64,000 bases of DNA from Irregularibacter muris (lineage in GTDB: Bacteria; Bacillota; Clostridia; Eubacteriales; Garciellaceae): positions 1 through 64,000 of the forward strand of contig NZ_JANKAS010000002.1 in the NCBI RefSeq assembly GCF_024622505.1, written 5' to 3'. A program made the position numbers and the translations under genes. Each line of letters starts with the position of its first letter. The first letter of the stretch is position 1. Positions 7,399-14,561 of this stretch are shown one piece after another. The notes under the pieces are model-generated. The model ran no database searches. It had not been told where the DNA came from and saw only the letters and a program-made list of their open reading frames with translations.

Positions 7399-7815
7399 GT
7401 GATTATAGAAAAAGTAAGAGAATATTTCTTAAATTGTCCTCTGCTGAATGAAATTGCAAGGCTAAACGTAGACTTTTTAGGAGTGGAACCAACAGAATAC
7501 ACTATTGATAGCCAACCTACCACAGGTATTATTAAAAGATATGTAGATGGCGGGGTTTTGAAACAATATGTATTCGTGTTTGGATCTAGAGAATATTATG
7601 GAGCTGATGTTTTACAAAACTTAGAAAATAGTGAGTTTTATGAAGAATTTAGCGATTGGTTAGATGAACAAACAGAAAAGGATAATTTACCACTATTAGA
7701 AGGTAATAAAAAAGCTATTGGATTAGAAGCACTAACAACAGGTTATTTATTTGATGTTAGTGAGGATAATGCAAGATATCAAATACAATGTAGGTTAATT
7801 TATTATGAAAATTAG
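7399..7815 (+). CDS. Phage minor capsid / tail terminator-like protein
   Basis: 138 residues of the phage family often labelled minor capsid protein or, by error, chloramphenicol resistance protein; it has the position of the tail terminator, just before the tail tube gene. The GTG start (GTGATTATAG) overlaps the stop of the residual upstream frame and has GAGGTGAGAAG before it. It would cap the tail tube and join it to the neck. Sequence looks complete (ends CRLIYYEN). Confidence 0.65.
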   Translation: MIIEKVREYFLNCPLLNEIARLNVDFLGVEPTEYTIDSQPTTGIIKRYVDGGVLKQYVFVFGSREYYGADVLQNLENSEFYEEFSDWLDEQTEKDNLPLLEGNKKAIGLEALTTGYLFDVSEDNARYQIQCRLIYYEN

Positions 7816-7827
7816 GGAGGTTATAAA

Positions 7828-8319
7828 ATGTTTACACCAAGAAATAAGAAAGTTGCTTTTTTAGATGGAGAAGCTGGTACATTTAATAGAATGAAGGGTT
7901 TTACGGCTTTATCTACTAACAAAAACCCAAAGGAATATACAAGACAATATATAGATGAAGCTTTTGAAACTACAGATGTAGTCGCAATATCTACTTCAAT
8001 TGATTTCACATTTGACCAAATGCAGAACGATCCAGTGCACGAAAAACTAGTAGACATTATAGACAAGGAAAAAATCGGTGATGGAGCTATGGTTACTCTT
8101 GCAGTAGTAGACCTTACGCAACCGGGAACCACAGAAAATAGCTTTAAAGCAGTAAAAAGAGACTTTGTAGTAGTGCCTGGAACTGAAGGCGATAATGTAG
8201 ATGCCTATACCTATGGCGGTACATTTAAAGTAAAGGGGTCACGAATAGAAGGGGAAGCCACTTCAACTGATGGCTGGGAAACTTGTACATTCACTAAAGA
8301 TGATGAAGCAGGAATATAA
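7828..8319 (+). CDS. Phage major tail tube protein
   Basis: 163 residues with the beta-rich composition of siphovirus tube proteins (KKVAFLDGEAGTFNRMKGFT..., ending near FTKDDEAGI). It stacks in rings to form the tail tube. It begins 12 nt after the putative terminator gene with GGGAGG, and is followed by the two tail chaperone genes, exactly as in A118-type phages. Confidence 0.78.
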   Translation: MFTPRNKKVAFLDGEAGTFNRMKGFTALSTNKNPKEYTRQYIDEAFETTDVVAISTSIDFTFDQMQNDPVHEKLVDIIDKEKIGDGAMVTLAVVDLTQPGTTENSFKAVKRDFVVVPGTEGDNVDAYTYGGTFKVKGSRIEGEATSTDGWETCTFTKDDEAGI

Positions 8320-8337
8320 TAAGGAGGTTTAAAGCCT

Positions 8338-8715
8338 ATGGCAAAGAGATTTGAATTTAAGAATAATAATTTAAAACTTGATATATCAGGACATTTATTT
8401 GAGTTTGATACAACAAATCCTGAACTCGTAAAAAGAGTGTTGACCTTTTCAGAGGATGCACAAAAACTAAGCAATGAATTGACAAAAAGAGAAGACTATG
8501 TTGTAGCTTTAGAGGAGACAATAGAGTTCTGCATTAAAACACTTGATTCCATATTAGGTGAGGGAGCTAGTAAAAAGATATTTGTGGGTAGGGAAGTAGG
8601 CTTATTTGACTGCTTAGACATAATAAACTATCTAATGGATGAAGTAAAGGCAGATAGAGATACTAAATTTCAAGCATATTCCCCCAACAGGCCCCAAAGG
8701 CGTGCTAAGAAGTAA
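8338..8715 (+). CDS. Tail assembly chaperone 1
   Basis: 125 residues, helical, with a basic C-terminus (NRPQRRAKK). By position between the tube protein and the Gp15-type protein it is the first tail assembly chaperone, which coats the tape measure before tube assembly. AAGGAGG precedes the ATG. No slippery site linking it to the next gene was evident; the next gene has its own start 2 nt after this stop. Confidence 0.62.
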   Translation: MAKRFEFKNNNLKLDISGHLFEFDTTNPELVKRVLTFSEDAQKLSNELTKREDYVVALEETIEFCIKTLDSILGEGASKKIFVGREVGLFDCLDIINYLMDEVKADRDTKFQAYSPNRPQRRAKK

Positions 8716-8717
8716 GA

Positions 8718-9305
8718 ATGAATATCCTGATAGATCTAGTACCAGAAACAGTGGTTATTGATGATATAGAGTATCAACTCAATACAGATTTTAGAATTAG
8801 CATACTGTTTGAACTATTAATGCAAGATAATACCCTTGTAGACAATGAAAAAATAGATATAGCTTTAAATCTATATTATCCAAAATTACCCCATGATCCT
8901 ATACAGGCTATAGAAAAAGTATTGTGGTTTTATAGTTGTGCGAGAGAAAATGATGAAGGTAGTAATGGTGCAAAAGATGAACCAACCAATAAAGTAGAGG
9001 TGATATATTCATTTGAGTATGATGATGAGTATATCTATTCTGCTTTTTTAGATCAGTATGGAATAGATTTGCAGGACGTAGAATATCTTCATTGGTGGAA
9101 ATTTAGGGCTCTATTTAAAAGTTTAAAAGAGGATAATCTTATATCCAAAATTATGGGTTATAGAGCTATTTCAATTGATAATGATATGAGTGAACAGGAA
9201 AAGAAATATTATAGAAAAATGAAAAAGATATATGCTCTACCAGACAATAGAACACAAGAAGAGAAGGAAAGAGATTTTAATAGTGCTATATTTAATATGC
9301 TTTAA
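8718..9305 (+). CDS. Bacteriophage Gp15-family tail assembly chaperone
   Basis: 195 residues of the Gp15 family (starts MNILIDLVPETVVIDDIEYQ, with LHWWKFRALFKSL near residue 130 and a basic, charged end). In A118-like phages this protein follows the first chaperone and precedes the tape measure. The start lies 2 nt after the upstream stop, so translation is coupled. Downstream, the normal order is interrupted by a zinc-ribbon cassette. Confidence 0.8.
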   Translation: MNILIDLVPETVVIDDIEYQLNTDFRISILFELLMQDNTLVDNEKIDIALNLYYPKLPHDPIQAIEKVLWFYSCARENDEGSNGAKDEPTNKVEVIYSFEYDDEYIYSAFLDQYGIDLQDVEYLHWWKFRALFKSLKEDNLISKIMGYRAISIDNDMSEQEKKYYRKMKKIYALPDNRTQEEKERDFNSAIFNML

Positions 9306-9307
9306 CC

Positions 9308-9336
9308 TTGTGCATTATTTATTTATCTGGTATATT
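9308..9336 (+). promoter_or_regulatory. Promoter of the zinc-ribbon cassette
   Basis: TTGTGC at 9308-9313 and TATATT at 9331-9336 with a 17-bp spacer, about 30 bp before the first zinc-ribbon gene. A private promoter inside the late operon is a mark of a moron. Confidence 0.6.
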
Positions 9337-9367
9337 ATGGATAAATACTGAATGAGGGGGTATCGTT

Positions 9368-9604
9368 ATGATTTGTCCTAAATGTAAGAGTGAAAATGTT
9401 AATGTACAGGCTGTTACACATGTTAAAAATAAAAGGCATGGCATTCTATACTGGATATTCATAGGCTGGTGGTTTGAGCCGGTTATGTGGGTATTTTTAA
9501 CTCTACCATGGTTAATCATTAAAATATTCAAACCGAATAAAGTAACAAGTAGAACGCATAGTCAAGCAATTTGCCAAAGCTGTGGAAAGAGTTGGAAGGT
9601 ATAG
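9368..9604 (+). CDS. Zinc-ribbon membrane protein
   Basis: 78 residues. An N-terminal C-P-K-C (residues 3-6) and a C-terminal C-Q-S-C (near 69-72) form one split zinc ribbon; between them lies a hydrophobic hairpin rich in Trp (WIFIGWWFEPVMWVFLTLPW), so both ends should lie on the same side of the membrane. It has a strong GAGGGGG site, its own promoter and a terminator just after the stop. Function unknown; such proteins are frequent in Firmicute genomes and phages. Confidence 0.7.
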   Translation: MICPKCKSENVNVQAVTHVKNKRHGILYWIFIGWWFEPVMWVFLTLPWLIIKIFKPNKVTSRTHSQAICQSCGKSWKV

Positions 9605-9609
9605 ATTTT

Positions 9610-9632
9610 AGCATCCTAAGGGATGCTTTTTT
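9610..9632 (+). terminator. Intrinsic terminator after the zinc-ribbon gene
   Basis: Perfect 7-bp stem AGCATCC / GGATGCT with a 4-nt loop, followed by TTTTTT, 5 bases after the stop of the first zinc-ribbon gene. Confidence 0.85.
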
Positions 9633-9633
9633 A

Positions 9634-9795
9634 ATGCAAGAAATGAGGTGGTTATATTGTTTTAAAAATAAAAGTTGGTTTAAATGTCCCTACTGCGGAC
9701 AAAAACTATTGATCTATGAAAGTCAGGCTAAAAGCCAAAATATATATATAAAATGCAAAAAATGCAAAAGAGAAGTTGAGATAAAGATTGAATAA
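9634..9795 (+). CDS. Com-like zinc-finger protein
   Basis: About 53 residues with C-P-Y-C (18-21) and C-K-K-C (41-44), the four-Cys layout of phage Mu Com-like proteins, which bind mRNA and control translation of mom. No mom-like gene follows. The start is uncertain: the frame is open further upstream (TTG 9571), ATG 9634 has no good ribosome site and a GAGGTGG lies downstream of it. It begins inside the terminator tail of the preceding gene, so it may rely on late-operon read-through. Confidence 0.55.
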   Translation: MQEMRWLYCFKNKSWFKCPYCGQKLLIYESQAKSQNIYIKCKKCKREVEIKIE

Positions 9796-9846
9796 TTAGT
9801 GAGCCTTTGAGCCGTTATTCAACATTCGTGAAAGCGAGGTGGAATA

Positions 9847-11655
9847 ATGGCGTATGATGAAGATTTAATATTTAATATTAAGATGGATCAAAAAGATTTT
9901 GAAACAGGGATAAAGAAGCTTGGTAGTGTTGCAGGAAAAGCCTTAAAAACAGTAGAAACAGCCACAGTCTCTGCAGGGACTGCACTTTTAAGAATGGGAA
10001 TAGCTGCTACTAAAGTAGGAATGGACTTTGAAGCAGGCGCTGGGGAACTGGCTGAAACCCTAAACGATAACTTAAAAGGGAAAATAGAGAGCCTGAAAAG
10101 TGCCTTAGAGGAATTGGGAATATCCGTTTATAAAGGCTTTGATAACCCTCTTAAAGATGTTGTAGAAACCCTTACAGGGTACGTGGAGAGATTAACCAAT
10201 GTTTTGAACTTTAATGAAAACCTACAAGACAGTATGGAAGAATTAGGTGTAAGGGCTGAATACTTTGGTGATGGATTAGAAAGTATTCCTAAAGGGTTTG
10301 AAGGTGCAGTACAGGTCCTAGGTGAAATATTTGCAGATATGATATCAAAAGTAGCTGAATATGCCCCCACATTATTGCAAGCAGCAGGCAATATGCTTAT
10401 GTCCTTTATACAAGGAATAAGGGAAAATCTCCCTAATATAGTGGAATCAGCCTTATCGATTGTGCAAACCTTGATTACAACTGTATTAGAATTGCTACCA
10501 GAAATCATTACACTTGGTGCAGAACTTTTGATATCTTTAATTACCGGTATAGCTGAAATATTGCCAGATCTAATCACCCAAATAATAGATGCCGTAATAA
10601 TGGTAGCAGACATAATTATTGATAATCTACCTTTATTAATAGATGCAGGGATACAATTAATGATGGCATTGGTAGAGGGGATTATAGAGAATCTACCAAA
10701 ACTAATAGAAGAAGTTCCAAGAATAATAAATGAGTTTTATAATGCCATTTCCGAACAGCTACCACAGATATTAAAGATGGGCATTAAAATCTTATTAGAA
10801 TTAATAAAGGGATTGATAGATTCTATTCCCACGCTTATAGAAAATATCCCAGCCATAATTATGGCGATAGAAAATGCCTTTACATTGTATGATTGGTGGA
10901 ACCTAGGAAAAGGTGTTATTACTAAATTAAAAGATGGTTTAGTTAGTATGGTTGAAAACCTAGGAAGTTCAGCCAAGGGACTTGCAGATAATGCAATTCA
11001 AGCCATTAAAGATGTGTTTTGGGATGCTCCTAAGATTGGAAAAGGATTGGTAGAACATCTTATTACAGGTGTTCAGATACTAGTAGAATCCTTAGTAACG
11101 ACTGCAAAAGGTATGGGGATAAAGGTTATAAGCAGTATAAAGGACGTATTTGGTGGTGCTAAAGATATTGGAAATAACCTAGTACAAGGCATTTGGAATG
11201 GAATTAACAATGCTAAAGATTGGGTCTTAGGCAAGATAGAAGGTTTTGGAAATTCTATAATGAAGAGCATAAAAAGTATATTTGGAATCAAGTCTCCATC
11301 TACTGTAATGAGAGATGAAGTTGGGAAAAACCTTACCCTTGGTATTGGTGTAGGGATTGAAAAGGGTATGCCGGAGCTTGAGAGAGATGTAGACAATGAA
11401 CTTTCAAAGCTAACTAGAAAAATGAAAGCTATGGTTGATTTTGAATCTAGTAGCATTGGAAATAAAATTATAGCCGGAAGTGAAAAAAATGGGGTTGAAA
11501 GAATAGTGGAAAATCATGATGATTCTGATAATAGTACCACTATTACTGGCAATACGTTTGTGATTAGACAGGAAAGTGATATTGAAAAAGTAGCCCAAGA
11601 ATTAGATAGATTAAGAAAAAGAAAAGGAAGAGGAATGGGGGTAGCGACAATATGA
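9847..11655 (+). CDS. Tail tape measure protein, internally shortened
   Basis: 602 residues. The N-terminus (about 1-62, to MDFEAG) is that of a tape measure, but it then jumps directly to the segment NDNLKGKIESLKSALEELGI, which in relatives lies several hundred residues further on. Hydrophobic helical repeats (ENLPNIVESALSIVQ, LPEIITLGAELL, LPDLITQIIDAV...) fill residues 180-340, and a region with SIFGIKSPSTVMRDEVGKNL follows near 475-495. It sets tail length and is ejected into the cell. At about 0.15 nm per residue it would measure a tail near 90 nm. The junction keeps the frame, so a shorter protein can be made. Confidence 0.82.
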   Translation: MAYDEDLIFNIKMDQKDFETGIKKLGSVAGKALKTVETATVSAGTALLRMGIAATKVGMDFEAGAGELAETLNDNLKGKIESLKSALEELGISVYKGFDNPLKDVVETLTGYVERLTNVLNFNENLQDSMEELGVRAEYFGDGLESIPKGFEGAVQVLGEIFADMISKVAEYAPTLLQAAGNMLMSFIQGIRENLPNIVESALSIVQTLITTVLELLPEIITLGAELLISLITGIAEILPDLITQIIDAVIMVADIIIDNLPLLIDAGIQLMMALVEGIIENLPKLIEEVPRIINEFYNAISEQLPQILKMGIKILLELIKGLIDSIPTLIENIPAIIMAIENAFTLYDWWNLGKGVITKLKDGLVSMVENLGSSAKGLADNAIQAIKDVFWDAPKIGKGLVEHLITGVQILVESLVTTAKGMGIKVISSIKDVFGGAKDIGNNLVQGIWNGINNAKDWVLGKIEGFGNSIMKSIKSIFGIKSPSTVMRDEVGKNLTLGIGVGIEKGMPELERDVDNELSKLTRKMKAMVDFESSSIGNKIIAGSEKNGVERIVENHDDSDNSTTITGNTFVIRQESDIEKVAQELDRLRKRKGRGMGVATI

Positions 11656-12362
11656 TATTCGGTAGTATAGATTTAAGACAGTATTTTAAAATTAAAAATA
11701 TTAAAAAAGGCATGCTGCCTCCTATAGAAAATATTACACAACAAAGACCAGGGAGAGATGGAGTGACTCTCAGAAGAACAAAAATAAAACCAAGGTCAAT
11801 ATCGGCAGAGATTGAGATAAAAGGATCTAGCAAAGAGAATTTAAATATTATTATAAGACACTTGGCTAATACGCTATATACTCCAAATCTTAATGAATTA
11901 AGATTCCCCGATGAGTTAGACAAGTTCTATATGGCCAAATTAGAAGGGGATACGGACTTAGATGAAATATTGTATTATGGAAATACTATGCTTAATTTTA
12001 TATGTCCTGATCCTATCGCCTATGGTCAACTTAGAAAAATACAATTTGAAAATAGACTAAAAGCATACAATAAGGGTACTTATCAATCCCTTGGTATAAT
12101 TATCGTTGAAATAATAGAAAATATGGACCATCTAAAAGTAACTCTCCTAAACACAGGGGAGTTTTTATATTTGGAAGATAATTTTATATCGGGAGATATT
12201 GTAGTGATTGATTTAGAAGAAGAATATATTGCTAAAAATGGATATTCTCTAATGTCAAGGCTATATCTGGAAAGTGACTTTTTCCCTATACCTGTAGGAG
12301 AGTTTGAAATACTAGTATCTAGTGGTAACGTTACCTTGGAATATAGGGAGAGGTGGCTGTGA
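11652..12362 (+). CDS. Distal tail protein (Dit-like)
   Basis: 236 residues, start ATG overlapping the tape measure stop (4 nt). The position between tape measure and tail endopeptidase and the N-terminal phrase SIDLRQYFKIKNIKKG with QQRPGRDG fit the siphovirus distal tail / tail-component family, which forms the hub at the tail tip. The C-terminus (GEFEILVSSGNVTLEYRERW) is the usual beta-rich end. Looks complete. Confidence 0.75.
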   Translation: MIFGSIDLRQYFKIKNIKKGMLPPIENITQQRPGRDGVTLRRTKIKPRSISAEIEIKGSSKENLNIIIRHLANTLYTPNLNELRFPDELDKFYMAKLEGDTDLDEILYYGNTMLNFICPDPIAYGQLRKIQFENRLKAYNKGTYQSLGIIIVEIIENMDHLKVTLLNTGEFLYLEDNFISGDIVVIDLEEEYIAKNGYSLMSRLYLESDFFPIPVGEFEILVSSGNVTLEYRERWL

Positions 12363-14299
12363 TGAAATTTCTATTATTTAATAAAGAAGAAAAACTAATT
12401 GGAACATTAAAAAATATATTAGAAGCCAAACATACAGAGGAAATAAACGGGGAGGATACTCTAGGACTAATTACCTTGGATCAAAATATTCAGAAAGGTT
12501 ATAAAGTTACCTATAAGGACAAATATGGCAATTGGCAGGAGTTTATCGTCAACGAGATAGAAGAATCACATGCAGAAGTAGGAATAGAAAAGAATTTATT
12601 TTGTGAAAGTAGCTTTTACGAAACCCTAGGAGACTATATAGAAGATGAAAGGCTATATAATGTAACTGCTAACGTAGGCCTTCAAGTAGCATTGGAACCT
12701 ACACGCTGGGAAGTAGGTATTGTTGATGATTTAGGCATAGCGAGTATAAACTTTAATCATATATCTTCCAAAGAAGCAGTGCAAAAGGTGGTAGAAGCTT
12801 GGGAAGGTGAAATAAGAACAAGGGTAATAGTTAGCGGAAACAAAATAACCCATAGATATGTGGATTTACTAGCTCAAAGAGGACAGAACTTAGGTAAGAG
12901 ATTTACTTACACTAAGGACTTAGAGTTTATAACGAAAACAGTTCATAAGGAAGATGTAATAACCGCTCTATACGGCTATGGAAAAGGCGAAGAAGTAGGT
13001 GAAGGATATAGTAGAAGGATGGATTTTAGCGAAATTAATAATAACAAGGCATATGTAGAAAACAACGAGGCTAGATTAATTTGGGGAAGACCGAAAGGAA
13101 ATGGTGCAAAAGCTCATGTTTTTGGCAAAGTAGAGTTTGATGACTGTAAGGATCCTGGGGAGCTTTTAGAGCTTACTAAAAAGAGGTTAGAAGAAGTATC
13201 TTATCCTCTTGTGACCTATGAGGTTAAGATAATAGATCTAGGTGGGGCAGAACTAGGGGATAGTGTAGCGGTAATAGATAAAGAATTTACTCCTGAGTTA
13301 AGATTAAAGGCTAGAGCAGTGAGGATAGTAAGGGATCTTTTAGAAGAAGAAAACAACGATATAATTCTAAGTAATTTCTTGCCTAATATATCCGATTTTT
13401 TAAATAAACAGCAGAAATATATAGATAACTTTAGGGATAGAGCTGGCGTATGGGATAGAGCTCAGGTTATTAATCAAGATGGCACAATCAACGCACAATT
13501 TCTAAATGATCTTGTGGATGAACTAAATACTAGAATGAATTCCCAGGGAGGATATGTTTTTATAAGTGAAGAAGGTGGAGGGCTAATCACCTATGATAAG
13601 CCTAATCCTGAAGAAGCCACAATGGCTATACAGTTACTAGGTGGAGCATTCAGAATAGCAGGCAGCAAGAAATCGAATGGAGAATTTGATTTTAGAACGT
13701 TTGGAGATGGAAAAGGGTTTATAGCAGATGCTTTTGTAGGCGGGTTGCTAAAGGGAGGAAAAGTACACTTTGATCTTACAAATGGTACCCTTTTAATAGG
13801 GAATAGTCCTAATGATTATTCCCTGTACTGGAATGGTAGCACTTTAAGCCTTAACGGAGGGAACTTTGTATTAGGCGGTAAAAGTGGTGATACCGCAACT
13901 CACACAAACCAATATTCAAGATATAATCATTCTGATGGTAGCTACACGAGAATAAGCAGTGCAGGAATGGAAAGGTATGTGTCAGGCTCAGGAAAAACTT
14001 ACCACCATTTAATCCACATGGTAGGGTTTGTAGTGGGATCATCTTCTGTTCGCTGGATAGACCTACCAAGTGAGTTTAGAGGAAAGAAATTTACTGTATA
14101 TGTAGCATTTGCAGATAGTTTGCAAGCACCAGGAGTAAATTGGAACTTGCATAGAGTAGTGGTTACAGGTCATCCAGATTATGTGAATGATTATACTAGA
14201 GCTAGAGTGCCTTTGGTTGGATATAAACTATGTGTACATAAAGACAGTAGGAATTTAGAAATGAGTAATGTTCAAGGATTACTTATTGCAATTTATTAG
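12362..14299 (+). CDS. Tail-associated endopeptidase / receptor-binding (Tal-like)
   Basis: 645 residues. Residues 1-350 match the prophage endopeptidase tail family (N-terminal hub domain with EAKHTEEINGEDTLGL and YKDKYGNWQEF), followed by a helical neck and a C-terminal beta-rich region that probably contacts the host surface. The ATG at 12362 overlaps the upstream TGA (TGATG) and has GAGAGG before it; a GTG 9 nt upstream is possible. It forms the tail tip and may cut peptidoglycan. Confidence 0.75.
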   Translation: MKFLLFNKEEKLIGTLKNILEAKHTEEINGEDTLGLITLDQNIQKGYKVTYKDKYGNWQEFIVNEIEESHAEVGIEKNLFCESSFYETLGDYIEDERLYNVTANVGLQVALEPTRWEVGIVDDLGIASINFNHISSKEAVQKVVEAWEGEIRTRVIVSGNKITHRYVDLLAQRGQNLGKRFTYTKDLEFITKTVHKEDVITALYGYGKGEEVGEGYSRRMDFSEINNNKAYVENNEARLIWGRPKGNGAKAHVFGKVEFDDCKDPGELLELTKKRLEEVSYPLVTYEVKIIDLGGAELGDSVAVIDKEFTPELRLKARAVRIVRDLLEEENNDIILSNFLPNISDFLNKQQKYIDNFRDRAGVWDRAQVINQDGTINAQFLNDLVDELNTRMNSQGGYVFISEEGGGLITYDKPNPEEATMAIQLLGGAFRIAGSKKSNGEFDFRTFGDGKGFIADAFVGGLLKGGKVHFDLTNGTLLIGNSPNDYSLYWNGSTLSLNGGNFVLGGKSGDTATHTNQYSRYNHSDGSYTRISSAGMERYVSGSGKTYHHLIHMVGFVVGSSSVRWIDLPSEFRGKKFTVYVAFADSLQAPGVNWNLHRVVVTGHPDYVNDYTRARVPLVGYKLCVHKDSRNLEMSNVQGLLIAIY

Positions 14300-14311
14300 G
14301 GAGGTGGATTT

Positions 14312-14548
14312 ATGCAATTTGATAAACTAACACTATTTTACAACAAAAGGACAAGTATAATTAAAGAATTATGTACAGGAGAGCAAGACATGAACTGGTT
14401 TGGAGAAGAAAAGCAAGATTACGAGCAGATATTTGACTATATTATAGTAGACTACGATGGCTATATTATGCAAAGTCCCCATCATTTTATAGTAAAAAAT
14501 GGCAAACTGAACATAAAAGAAGATTTTATTCCTACAAAATATTTATAA
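14312..14548 (+). CDS. Hypothetical phage baseplate-region protein
   Basis: 78 residues, start ATG 14312 after GGGAGGTGG. Acidic in the middle (EKQDYEQIFDYIIVDYDGYI) and ending FIPTKYL. I recognise no family with confidence. It sits between the Tal-like and upper baseplate genes with tight spacing, so it is probably a small tail-tip component. Confidence 0.6.
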   Translation: MQFDKLTLFYNKRTSIIKELCTGEQDMNWFGEEKQDYEQIFDYIIVDYDGYIMQSPHHFIVKNGKLNIKEDFIPTKYL

Positions 14549-14561
14549 GGAGGTGATATAG

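Noticed and set aside
10128-10613. 161-codon minus-strand frame inside the tape measure gene
   Set aside because: Antisense to a convincing tape measure gene, no start signal and unlikely composition.
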